Below, in pieces: positions 45,513 through 57,516 of a stretch of DNA of 64,000 nt. Within the stretch, counting starts at the first letter, position 1. Each line of letters begins with the position of its first letter. The stretch comes from Jaltomata sinuosa (taxonomy: Eukaryota > Streptophyta > Magnoliopsida > Solanales > Solanaceae). The notes beneath the pieces are model-generated. The model did no database searches. It was not told where the DNA came from and saw only the letters and a list, made by a program, of their open reading frames with translations. Both the position numbers and the translations under genes were made by a program. The stretch spans positions 186,001-250,000 of the forward strand of contig QJPP01007220.1 of the NCBI GenBank assembly GCA_003996215.1, in the 5' to 3' direction.

Positions 45513-47998
45513 GTAGTTCTTTGCAGTAGCAGCTTTATTCCAAAGATGAATGTTAGACAGATTCAAACCACCAGCTGATTTAGGAGAGCAGACTTTATCC
45601 CAAGCTAGTAGCACCTTTTTAGTGATAGTGTTAACCCCGGACCAAAGGTAACTTCTACAATAAGCATCTATAACATGTATCACTTTAGCTGGAATAATGA
45701 ATAGCTGGGACCAATAAGATTGAATACCAAAGATCACTGTCTGCACTAATTGAGCTCTTCCCGCATAAGAGAGTTTCTTTGCAGTCCACGAGGCAATTCT
45801 TGTAATGATCTTGTTTATGAGAGGTTGCCACTGAAGTAGAGTGATCTTCTTTGTGGAGAGGGAAACTCCGAGATACTTGAATGGAAGTTCTCCACAAGTG
45901 AAACCTAGTCTTTGGAGCATTTCAGCCTTTTCAAGTTGGGGAACACCTCCAACGTACAAAGAGCTCTTCCCTACATTAGCTTGAAGACCAGAGGCCCTAG
46001 AAAACTCCATAAAACAATTATGCACAACTAACACAGATATAGTATCCCCTCTTGAGAATAGGAGCAGTTCATCTGCGAAGCAAAGATGTGAAATACGTAG
46101 CTTGGCACATCGAGGGTGATACTTAAACTGTTTGTTATCTCTTAGCCCAGTTAGTTTCCTACTTAGAAATTCCATAGCAATGGCAAATAAATAAGGGGAT
46201 AAAGGATCCCCTTGACGTAACCCCTTAGCTTCCTGGAAAGTTTCAGTATGCTCACCATTGACTAACACCGAATAACTAACAGTCTTCACACATACAAAAA
46301 TCCACTTCATAAACCGTTCAGGGAAACCCAATTCAGCCATGACTTGTTCTAGATAGACCCATTCAACTGAGTCATAGGCTTTTTGCAAGTCTATTTTAAT
46401 CATGCATCTAGGTGAGATATGTTTTCTAGTATAACCCTTAACTAACTCATGAGCTAAGATTATATTGTCAGCTATCTTCCTCCCAGGAATGAAACCTGAT
46501 TGAGCTTCACTAATCACCGTAGCAATGACCTTTTGTAACCTGTTTTCAAGAATCTTGGAGATAATTTTATACATCACAGTGCAACAAGCTATAGGCCGAT
46601 AATCCTTCACATTAGCAGGGTTTTCCACTTTCGGCACTAAAGTAATGGAAGTGCAATTGACTGCTCTATAAAGTATGCTTGTGGCAAAAAACTGCTGGAC
46701 TGAGGCGATGATATCATTTGAATAATAGGCAATACCTGCTTGAAGAAGTGAGCATTAAATCCATCTACGCCCGGGGATTTATCATCACCAATAGCCTGCA
46801 ATCCTTCCAGTATCTCTGCCTCTGTAACCTCTGCACATAAATTTAGTTGCTGCATATGGGAGAGTTTAGGTCCTAACTTCATTATATTTCTATCCACAAC
46901 TTGTAAGGAGGTCGCAGCAATCCCCATTAGACCCTTGTAGAATTGGAAAATTTCAATCTTGATGGATTCAGGGTCTGTGATCTTCACCCCAGTGCTAGAA
47001 GTGATTTCTGAAATCATTTTATTTTAGCTCCTTTCCTCTAACACAGCTGCAAAATATTTGTTATTAGAGTCTCCCAACTGAATCCATTGTGCTCGCGCTT
47101 TCTGCTTCAACACATTTTCTTCAACTAAGGACCACTTTTCCAATTTCATCAATAACTCTTTCTTTTGGCATAGGAGGTCATCCGAATAGTCAGATATCAA
47201 CTGAGTTTGCACAATACCAAGATCTAGTCTAGCTTGTTCAATCTGTTGAGTTATATTTTTATACTCCTTATTATTGAGTTGCCTAAGCTTTGGTTTCAGC
47301 CGCTTGAGTTTTAGCCACACATTCCTCATAGCATCATGATCCAATCTACTCTGCCAAACCTCCCCAACTAGATCTTTGAATTCCGAGTGTTGGGTCCATA
47401 TGTTGAAGAACTTGAACGGAGACTTAACATTTCATTTTAGTGATCTTAATTCCAATAGCATTGGTGAGTGATCAGACACTAAAGGTAGGTCATATTCAGT
47501 CTGTACTTGCCCCCATTGGATCAACCAATCATAATTTCCAAATAGCCTATCCAACCTACAACATATTCTATCATCTCCTTGTTGTTTGTTTGACCATGTA
47601 TAGTAGTTGCCTTTACAGGGAAGTTCATGTAGTCCAGCATTGTTAATACAATCAGCAAACTGTTGGGTCTCACTAGTAGTTACAGGGCTTCCATAAAGTT
47701 TGTCGGCTGAGTACAAGACGGCATTGAAATCACCTCCAAGGAGCCATGGAGTACTGATGGTTTGTGAAATTATACTTAATTGAGCCCATAATCTCTCCCT
47801 CAGGTCAGCAGTGTTAAATCCATAAATGACTGTCAAGGCAGTGCAAGAACCATCTGTTCTACTTTTGACTGTGCAATGGATATATTGCGCATCACTACTG
47901 AGCATATCCACCTTATACCAAGTCTGATCCCAAGCCACCCAAATTCTACCATTTGTAGCCTCCGAATAGTTATTTAAACATCCCCAACCATTTACCAC
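45513..47998 (-). pseudogene. L1-type LINE: endonuclease and reverse transcriptase, truncated at both ends
   Basis: Reads leftwards. 47998-47432 is the back part of the AP-like endonuclease (LGGDFNAVL, YTWSNKQQGD, RLDRLFGN, LPLVSDHSPMLL). After a stop comes the linker (KARAQWIQLGDSNNKYF at about 47060), another stop at 47020, and GDDKSPGVDGFNAHFFKQV. A frame change at about 46640 leads to RT: NVKDYRPIACCTVMYKIISK, SGFIPGRKIADNIILAHE, IKIDLQKAYDSVEW, GLRQGDPLSPYLFAIAME and CFADELLLFS. The usual FADD box is FADE here, which should kill activity. FKYLGVSLS follows. It stops mid-protein at 45512 where the Tekay LTR begins. The other half is not found at the left of the LTR pair. Confidence 0.88.
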
Positions 47999-50900
47999 AT
48001 TTTTACGTAATTAATGAGATGAAATTGATCTATGGCTATGGATTCGCTGGTAATCATATTGAGTAATCACTTGAACTGACTCTGATTTTCTATCTAATTA
48101 CTAGTTGCGGATTGATTTTAACCATATTGAGCGTTTTGCCAACAACTCTAGGTCTACTCGACTATTCCTATGGTCGTCAGTCGATAGTGAAGTGCATGTG
48201 ATTTCTCTTTCGTAACAACTGGGCAAAGCTAACGAATTTGATTAGTTACGAATTTTGTCATGAATTTGTTGCTAAATAGATCATAGTTAATATAATTTTT
48301 TAATTAATAATTTGTCATTAAATAGGATTAGTAACAGAAGTTTTTTTTCCTCAAATAGTACGTATTTTTAAAAAAATTATGTGTTTGGCAGAGTTTTTGA
48401 GAGAAATTAAGTGTTTCTGGAAAGTAGCAGAAGCTATTTTTTAGAAGCTAAGAAAATAAATTTTTTTGAATTTCTTTTAAAAAAATCATTTTTGAGAAAA
48501 ATAAGCCCTCCTAAAAAGCTTGGTGAAACATTCCTTGTTACTCAAAAATTTATCGTCCAAATACAAATTGCTTCTCATCAAAAATATACTTTTTAAAATA
48601 AAATAATTTTAAAAATTTGATCAAACAGACTCGTTAAACACTCCAATCTTAACGAATATGTATCTATTAAACACCTCATGTCGATATGACACACTTGCTC
48701 TTGAGTGCGTGAATCATATTGTAACATGTCATTATTTTATTTTAATAAGTAACTTTGTACTTTCTTCATCTAATTTCTTTTTCTTTTTCAAAAAGAAAAG
48801 TTAGGATTAGTTATTTTGGAACCAAATTAGTTTTTGCCTTCTAAATAAAAGGGATTTCATTTATAGAATTTTATTCCCACAAGAGTTATAATAATATTTT
48901 TCTTCTAACTTTATTATTATTAATATTTTATTCTTTTTTTAAAACAAGAAACCTCAAAATTTATTTTCTAGTAATCTTGGGTCCAATGCCATGTGCCATT
49001 GTTTCATTCATGTTTCTGCCATATTATTCACGTATGAGTTACCTGCCTTCCATTTTTTTTGAATTGATTATTACACTAAAAATGAATGAAAGACTATCGT
49101 ATTACAAGCTAACATTCACGAGTGTAGGGTCACTAAATAATTGTGGAATGGACTATACTCTTTGATGGGGTTTAATAGTCATTGGTGACTGGAAAGGTGA
49201 AGTGCATGCAATGGACTTCGTTCGGGACTGGACATCTATTGTATTGATAATTTAATATGAAATTTAACATCGCTAAATTATGAATTGAAATGAGTATGAT
49301 ATTAATATATGAAATTGTGAAATTTAGATACATTGTAAAATACAAATACATAAAAGGAGAGGAAGAGAGGCAAGCGAGAAAATTAGTATATCCCAAATAC
49401 ATGCAAATCACGTTTTTATCTGAAATAAATTACACTTAATTTATCTTGTGTGTATCTGAGATACATGTATTTAAGCCGCCAGATACATATATCCAAAATA
49501 ATTAACTGGCTGAAAATATAATTTGAAATTAAACTACAGTTTCAATGAGTAATTAGCATCAATAATAGGAAAAAGGACACCGTGTGGTTAATTCAAAATA
49601 AATGGCCTAAATTTGCATATTAGACAAAAAGAATTAGCTCTTCAGCATATTATTTTTAATTTGTAGCCTTTGGGTATAGATGTGTGTAGAAACTGTATAA
49701 TTATTGTATAGAATATGTATGTGTGTAATATTTTTATAGAAACTGTACAAGATATGTATCAAAACTATATAATTATTATATAGAATATGTATCTATATAA
49801 GATTTTTATAGATAATGTATAGAATGTCTATAGAAATTATATAATTATTGCGTATAATATGTATATGTATAGAATGCGTATAGAAATTAAATTATTATAT
49901 AACTAGTGTGTTAAAATATTTTTTAAACTTATAATCTTAAATATATTATAATTAGTGTGTATATATATATATATATATTAAAAAAAATAAGAAAGGGGAC
50001 CAGCGAAAATGTCACAAGCGAAAAGGCCAAAAAGGCCAAAAATGAGAAATTAAGTTGATTGACCATTCGATTGACAATATTTTACATTGAAGGTCTATAT
50101 TTGTCCTTATCCCATAATAATAGTGTGATAAAGGACTCATATTTAGTGGCAATTTGTTGGGCCACTCGGGCCACTAAGTAGTTGGATCTTAAATTAACTT
50201 TTGCCGACAATGCCTCGTGATTAGCTAGGTGACAATTTTCTGGACAAATATCTTTATACTAGATATCAAATTTCATGCTACTCACAGCCTAATATTAATA
50301 CTAAAAAATTATAAGATATGTCTAATTTAGATATGAATACATTATTATTTTATTTAGATTAATTAATTTTTTAGATATGCATACATTATTTTATTTAAAT
50401 CAATAAAATTCATATAAGAGTATACACAAATTTTCGTGTCAGTACGGGCGCAATATATGTTACATAGATAGAATTTTTAAATTCACTAAATTTATTATAC
50501 GTTTTTTTTAATTGATGTGATTTATAATACTTTTTATGTCATTTTTATCTCTTTATGTGACACTAATATAATTTCGAGAGTCAACAAAAATTTTATATTA
50601 TAATTTATAATATCTTTTACGTAATTATCAAATATATAACAGAATATTTTAATCAAATATATAACATATTAAAATGAAAAATAAGATAAATAAATTAAAA
50701 TAAAAAAAATATTAAATTTTTCAAAGCAAAACCCTTCAAACAGATAGCTCAAATAGGCACATTGTGCAAGAACTGCATTCTTGAAATCCTCATACCAATC
50801 TCTTATCTATATAGTAAGAACTAGACAGAGAATTTGTGTTGCTCAATTATTTTTGTTTAATAATAATTAATTTGGTTTAATTTATAAATATGTAATAGAC

Positions 50901-51599
50901 TAAAAAAGACAGGATATGATAAATTTATATGAAGCCCCATGACTCATTAATCATTGTGATAAATTTACAATAGAAGGTGGGGCCATGTGTGAGAAGGGAT
51001 AAGGAAGAGATGTAGCATCTTGTTGGTCTCTAAAAGGAAAAAAGTACTAACATTTTAAGCTCACTAAGGCATGCAACTATAAATTGCAAATAATTAAATG
51101 AGTGAACTATCCTTTTATTTAAAGTCAATTCCAAGAAGCACATATGTCGTTTAAGACGGGTGCTTCTAACCTCTTATTTAGTAGTAATATTGTAATATAG
51201 GATCTTAAATATATATGTGGTGTGATTTTCTCTATTAATTAAACCAATATTGGACCACTATAATCTTCATTATCCAATACTTTTTTCGTTTATTTTTATT
51301 TTTTCACTGTAAAAATAAATATTTATTTTTACTTATTCAATTTTAAAAATCAAGAGATAATTTATTGTACTTCCAATCATCATGCTAATCTTAATTATTG
51401 TTGTTTACGTCACTTTGTATTAGATTTCTTCTAGTGCCTTGTAACAAACTAAGCTTTGGATAGATGATAAAAATGACTTACAAGCAATGGAAGAACAAAA
51501 ATGAAAATAGAAAAGGGAGGTTCAAGAGTGCTATTACAAAATAGCTAATCAAAAGAAAATAACATAACTCTTAGCATACTCTAACAACTAAGACTCCTG
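47999..51599. other. AT-rich intergenic stretch, no gene
   Basis: No supported frame in 3.6 kb. 48.22-48.36 kb has AATTTGTTGCTAAATAGATC-like words seen again at 58.4 and 59.5 kb. 49.68-49.90 kb repeats TATAGAA and GTATAGAATATGTAT words. (TA)n is at 49963-49978. The rest is featureless to me. Confidence 0.6.
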
Positions 51600-54418
51600 C
51601 TATTTATAACCATCATATTCCTTTCGGCCCAGTATCTTAATAGTTTTACTCAACCTGGATCCCACGAACATACGTTGGGCTTTCCACATTTTAGCAGCTG
51701 GCCCAAATACCTTAGCTTCTAGCGCAATAGTATAATCAGTTAAGGGCATGTTCGTAACAATATTCCCGCCCTCAATAAGAACCTTGTCCTCAACGTTGGA
51801 GTCGGAAATCGTGCAACCAACAATTCTCATTGTTTGGTTCTTCAATAGGGTTGCAAATGATATTCCAAAGTCCATTGGCATCATGACAATTTCTTGTTTC
51901 GTCCATTGATAAAGGAGAATGAATTCTGGTAATCCATTGTGCACATTGAAAATATGACCAGAAGGATGACTCCAGGCACCACTTGCTACCTTTTTACCAC
52001 CATGTATGAATGCCCCTTTCAGTAACTAAAAACATTTTCAACATTTCTTCAAGAGTCAAAGCAAGTACATGTCCAACTTTTGTGAGATTAATTAATGCAA
52101 TCTGAAGAAAGAGGACTCTGCAAGATGCTTCAAATCCTTGCAAGATAATTAGACAAGGGACGAGCAGCAGCAATGGACCATCTATTCTAACAGTAGAAGC
52201 ACCCAATTCAAGATGAAATCTAAGCTTAATAAGATACCTGGCAACAAGTAAATTTAAAACCAGGGATGAAAATTGATTTGATGAACAAACCAAACTCTGC
52301 TGAAAAGAATGCAGTACACCACACAACACCTCAAGCGCAACGCCAATTTCAGGCCAAGAAAACATTGGTTTGGATCATGTTTGAGTCGTCAAATGGAATG
52401 TCATGACAGTGATGACCCCTGCATGAAGTACAATGAATGCATTCATGCATTATCTGATTGAAAGATGTGCACCAGTTGTTGTATATCTGGTGTTTTGAGC
52501 TTAGAAAATTGCTCCAGAAGACAAAACAGGCATCCAAATATTCTTCCAAGTCCTCCTGCAGTTCCAATAACCATTTCATCACCAAGCCAGAGAAAGCATG
52601 TGCAGCTGAAATATTGGGGTCAAATGAGCAGTTTCCGAGACCACCAATTAGCTTCAAAAATATATCAAAACATCCAGGAGTATCTGCAAGATGACTTGAA
52701 TTTAGCATCAAGGAAACAAACTCCTCTGAGACATAGTTATCTGCTGCACCTGTGAGGATCGTATTGGTAGCAGAGTCCAGAGCTTCAAATACGCGGGAAC
52801 CAAATAAAACCACCTGTTTTGAAATGTCTTTATTATGACCTCCCCAAGAGTACAAAACATTGTCATTTGGCAATTTTCGCTTGACATTGGCAACATCAAA
52901 CAAAGAGTTCAAAGCAATATCAACGCTATGACTTCTCACTTCTTCACAAATAACAACCACACCGGTTTCTCTATTGTAGACATTGTTTGTTGTGAAAACC
53001 GTGCTATTACAGATTGTTGTTGCATCACCAAACTGCAGACAGAGAATGAGAGGCTGCCACCAAATAAGTTCAAGAATGCAAAAGGATATCCAAGTCGTTG
53101 TTCTCTCAAGTGCAACTATAAATACAACAGGGTACGCCGAACTGCCTAAAGTCTCACAAACACCATTTATGACACCACTATTGGAGTAATACTCCCACTT
53201 AAGTGGAGAAAATTGATTCTTCATGTCCTTGACAACAGCTTGTTCAAGCAGATCTTCAATAGAAAAAGGAAATTGTTGCTGCCCATGGAAATTAGTTATA
53301 GTTGCTGTCAACACCAATGAATAGGATAGCCAGAAAGAGAACCTGCTCATTTTATCATCAAATAGCTTGCGCCCAGTGGTCTGACTCTTGTATTCTGATT
53401 GATCATCACAGTGCTGTCGGAAGCGTGAGGTGACAATTCGACTGAACTCGTTGGGTGTATCTCGTTCAGGACACTCAACAAGCACCTGGTTCGAGTATGT
53501 TGGGGTGCCATCTGCAGCATCGAAATCAGATGCAATCATAGGAGCCACGATATGTGAATTCGACTGCACATTAGTGACAACCCTGGAGCAGCAGCTATGA
53601 GACATTTCATCGAACATCTTGTCCACAAGGTTCGACTGTCTAATTTCTATCGAGGATGCAAGCGCAGCAACAAAGATCCCTATAATTGCTAGTTCATTAC
53701 CAAGACATTTGAGCCAACGATGAACAACTCTTGTTAGTGTCATCAAAGATGGTGGCTGCCCAGTATCAACCCAAGCATCCACAACACTATGAAATGATAA
53801 AATATCTAGTATTGGTTGAAGCTCAAAATGGAGAAATGAGCATGTCCTCTTAGGACAACAACAAGTATCAAGTACTCGACCAAGAGGAAGCTTCTCACTC
53901 GAGAGTTCAAATTTGTTGTGCCGTCTGGTGACATAGGACGGTGCAGAAGAGTCGAAATTGGTGAATAAGCTTGAGCTATGGCTAATAGAATCGGTTGCAC
54001 ATTTGGATAGACTCCCAGTTGTAGAAACAGGGACATTTGACTGAACATTCACTAAGACTGGTGCAAAATCCTCGGGAAGAACAAATTCTTGGTCATTAGC
54101 AACCAGAGTCTCTTGAACCGTACTCATTGAACCTTCAAATTCACCTTGAACATCGCACACCTCCTCTGATTTTTCATCATCTAGAGCAGGGTGACTCTCT
54201 GGGCTATAGATTGTTGCATCAGAATGCTCATCAAGGAACACCTTGTGGTTGGCTTGTTGGGAACATTCATCGAACAGGTGGGCTTCGGTAGTTGCTGCAT
54301 ACCCTTCTGTAGACACTAGTACCTCATTATCTGAACTAAATGGTGAATCCTCTGCCTGTGGCATTTCATCGAACGCTTGTTCTGGAGTTTCCAACTTTGG
54401 AAGTTGATTCAAATGCAC
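51600..54418 (-). CDS. Unrecognised protein gene, long open frame plus two shifted tails
   Basis: I do not recognise this. One frame is open for 689 codons (54418-52349) with no stop; its first codon is GTG, the first ATG is at residue 19 (MPQAED), and a TAA lies four codons further upstream, so the true start may be that ATG or a splice site. At about 52365 the sense shifts frame: FLA-stop becomes FSWPEIGVALEVLCG and runs to about 51994; then it shifts again to KVASGAWSHPSGHIFNVHNG and ends ...GRKEYDGYK at 51600. Joined, about 930 residues. Seen: an acidic N-terminal third with FDEMPQ, FDECSQ, LDEHSD and FDEMSH repeats; NVQSN twice (about 126 and 284); Cys clusters (CCCPKRTC; CIHCTSCRGHHCHD); and hydrophobic stretches (about 243-257 and 445-475). 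No transposon motif was found. It may be a lineage-specific gene, or a recently broken one. The shifts could be introns or indels. Confidence 0.5.
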
Positions 54419-54540
54419 AATAGGTAGGGTTATTGCTCAGATTAGCAAATTAAAATACCTGAGTCACTGGTGGAACCAAAGGTGCAGAACTAACATAGTC
54501 AAAACGAGCCTGAGAAGGAAGGATCAACCAAACACCACAC

Positions 54541-54697
54541 ATTGACCAGTGGCGTAGGCAGAATTTTTCATAAGCGGTGTCGAACCTGCGACTTCTAACA
54601 CAGAATTGGAGCACCAGGCCACTAACCAACTTTGTTTACAAGCTGTGTCCTTTTAATAATTATACGTTCCATTTTCATTTTGTTTATTAATTTTATA
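54541..54697 (+). mobile_element. CAGTGGCG-type dispersed repeat (hAT-like MITE or SINE end)
   Basis: CCAGTGGCGTAGGCAGAATTT starts a stretch with GTGTCGAACCTGCGACTTC and GGCCACTAACC. A second copy with the same opening is inverted at 61060-61131 (CAGTGGCGAATCCAGAATTTA on the minus strand). I know this opening as a common Solanaceae repeat; the class was not settled from sequence alone. Ends not defined. Confidence 0.5.
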
Positions 54698-54726
54698 TAT
54701 AATCAGTTAAGGGCATGTTCGTAACA
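54698..54726. repeat. 29-bp exact copy of 51731-51759
   Basis: TATAATCAGTTAAGGGCATG plus TTCGTAACA occurs here and inside the last frame of the unrecognised gene, where it codes VTNMPLTDYT. The flanks differ. See findings. Confidence 0.95.
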
Positions 54727-55647
54727 TGCCTCCAAATAGATATCCAAATGACTTAGAGATTGCAATGCCCTTCAAGGGAAACTGCGGACTGTTTTCACAA
54801 ACACGATGCCTAATCGGATCAGTTCCTCTTTAGTACTATCCGAGTTCTTTACAGAAGAAAATCCTGTATAATGACTTTGAAGTAGCTCAAAAAGCTGAAG
54901 GATTTCTCTCTTAAGTAGAGGATACATCTCAATTTTTGCATGCTATCATCTATGGTACTGGCAAATTGGCACCCAACAAATTAAAATGCTTATTTTTCCA
55001 TAGGCTCATCAACCCCCCTTTAAAAGATTCTTTTTTGTCATTAGCCATAAGAAAAACTTTTATCTGGACTAATTGCGTCCTGTTTTACAAAGGAAAAGAA
55101 AAAAAAGAGGCAGGATAATGGTTGTTTTCATATACAAAGTTGGATCTAATTTATCAATTACTGTAATTTATTGAAGGGGAAGTTGCACATTTGGCCGCTC
55201 GGCCATATACATATATTATGTGTATATTATACATCTGTCTGCTATTTATGTCGATTTCATAATTCTTCTCTATCTTTGCTTCGAATTGGTTGCAATGTTG
55301 ATCCGTCAAACATTCTTTTTGTATTCAGTATGGTGAAGCAGGATGAAAGAGTAAAGAAGCAGCAAATGGCGGCTCCTCGTTCCTGATTGCTTTTGTATTT
55401 TCATTTTTGTTATTTTTGGGGTTTCCATTTGGGCATGATTTTATATAAAAGATGTCTTTGGCCTACATATCCCAACTAATTTCACAATTAAATTAGTCCT
55501 TTTGGATACTGCCATTCGAAATGTAAAATTAGAAGGTGAGTTGTTTTTATAATTTTAATGTGTTCTATTTCTAAGTCTTGTTTCCAATGTTGTTATGGTA
55601 TAAGCGTATATCTTTGCATTGTGAATGATTGTAACATCATTCACTTA
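54727..55647. other. Spacer, no gene recognised
   Basis: No supported frame. 54.73-54.93 kb has the base mix of coding DNA and may be a remnant. 55.16-55.25 kb has TTTGGCCGCTCGGCCATATAC, an inverted word pair. Confidence 0.5.
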
Positions 55648-56506
55648 AGGGTCGTTTGGTAAAGTGTATGAGAATAACGCAGAATATGGAGTATTAGTTA
55701 TGCTGAGATTTTTTTTATGCACTGTTTGGTTTGGTGTATTAAAATTAACATGCATTGCATAATTTCTAAAAAATATATATTTGTTTACAAAGATACCCTT
55801 CATAAATATGGTGGAAGGATGTGGAAAAGGTTTTGAGGGGCAATTGTGTTTTAACTATGCCAATACATGCATTAGAACTCATTGCATTACTAGTATCATG
55901 GATTTTAGAGGTCGTTTGGTAGAGTGTATAAGAATAGTGCATAATATGGTGTATTAGTAATGCTTGTATTAGTTATGCTTGCATTAGTTATGCTGAGATT
56001 TTTCTTATACAATGTTTGGTTTAGTGTATTAAAAGTAACATGCATTGCATAATTTCTAGAAAAAAAAAATTATTTACAGAAATACCCTCCACAAATATGG
56101 TAGAAATGATGTGGAAAGTGTTTTGAGGGACAATTGTGTCTTTAGCCATTTTAATGCATGCATTAGAACTCATTGCATTGCTAATACATGGAAATTCATG
56201 GTATTAGTAATGCATAGCTCAATACACAATAGAGTGCATAACTAATGCTTGCATTAGTTATACATAGGTAGAAAAATCATACCAAGCAAGGTATTAGTAA
56301 TACACAAAGCTAATGCATGCATTAGATTTTCTAATACACTCTACCAAACGACTCCTTAGTGTATTAGTTAGACACACCTTAATACCAAGTATAACTAATG
56401 CAAGCATTAGAGATGCATAGGTTGAAAAAATGTACCAAGTAAGGTACTAGTAATACACAATTAATGTAAGCATTTTTTTTTAATGCACTCTACCAAATGA
56501 CTTGTT
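55648..56506. mobile_element. Cluster of three GGTCGTTTGGTA MITE copies, nested or tandem
   Basis: GGTCGTTTGGTAAAGTGTAT (55650) and GGTCGTTTGGTAGAGTGTAT (55910) are two direct starts 260 bp apart; both run on with the same 250-bp body (TTTGGTTTAGTGTATTAAAA, CATGCATTGCATAATTTCT). The inverse CTAATACACTCTACCAAACGAC ends at 56354. A third end, AATGCACTCTACCAAATGAC, is at 56483-56502. The two first copies share the body but only the second has its closing arm, so the first looks cut by the second. No gene. Insertions like this are short non-autonomous DNA transposons. Confidence 0.8.
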
Positions 56507-57516
56507 ATTGATCTCAAACACCATATGTATTTGGTATGATACATATCAAATCATGCATCCTATTAATCGTTTCACAAAAGTCATTACTTCACGTTTAGCT
56601 AATACTAGAAAGATTGCTTCTAGTAGAAGTGGTAAAATTATTTCAAGTATTTTAATTGGAACAGCTATGTATATTTTTTCCAATTATATGTCGTGATTTT
56701 TTCTACACGCTTGTTTAAAAAAACAGTAATTAGACAGGATGTTGATCTATTTTACCTTCATTTATATCTTAAGATATGATTTTTTTCATTAAATATTTAT
56801 TTCTATTAAAGTTTTTGTACTAAGGATAAAATAGAAAAAAAAATTAATTTTATTTTGAATTTGTAAAATGACAAATCATTTGAGATAACTAATTTTAAAA
56901 ATTATGATAGATTATTGAAGACGAAGAAAATAGTTGAAATCACTTGGAGTATTTATGTGAACTTTCAAGTCATGCTTTATGAAAGTTGAGCAATTAAAGG
57001 TTAAAGTCTCACTTACCTAGAAAATCACAAAGTCCCTCGACCTTATAAGTCAAAAATTCCTACCAATTGGCCTCCAATAGCCTCAAATTACATGAATTAT
57101 TAAAGGCGGAATGACATGAGATACCTTTGTACTTAATCCAATTTATCAACTTCTACTCCATCAGGTTTTATCTAGACACTTGTAGTTGGTTTAATCATAT
57201 TGCTTGTGGTTTCAATCACGTAAATTCAATTACTTGACTTAATAATCAAATTTTAGATTAAAACTCAAATATAAACCCACACGAGAGATCAACACTAAAA
57301 TTATGAAAAAAAACACTTTAAAATACATTGGCACTTGATGAGTTCTAGAAGTTGATATCTAAAATGACCATAATGATCATTTGTGATATCTAACTTCAGT
57401 GCAAGTCTTATTTAGGTGAAACACAGACGAAAGCAGCCTAAGGTGAAGTAGGATCAGAAATGACGAATCTCTTTATGAAAGCAATACCACAATCCCATTT
57501 GAACAACTCAAAGTTA
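56507..57516. other. Spacer, no gene recognised
   Basis: Has a 48-codon frame from about 56552 (MHPINRFTKVITSRL) with no family I recognise, and a repeat-like stretch 57110-57420 of unknown class. Nothing else is supported. Confidence 0.4.

Noticed and set aside
54560..54600. tRNA B-box-like GTCGAACCTGC, also at about 61075 (AGTTCGAACCTCC)
   Set aside because: No A box or cloverleaf fits; part of a CAGTGGCG-type dispersed repeat. A SINE origin cannot be excluded.
56502..56696. 64-aa frame ending GTAMYIFSNYMS
   Set aside because: Short, in AT-rich spacer, no recognised family, no clear promoter or splice context.
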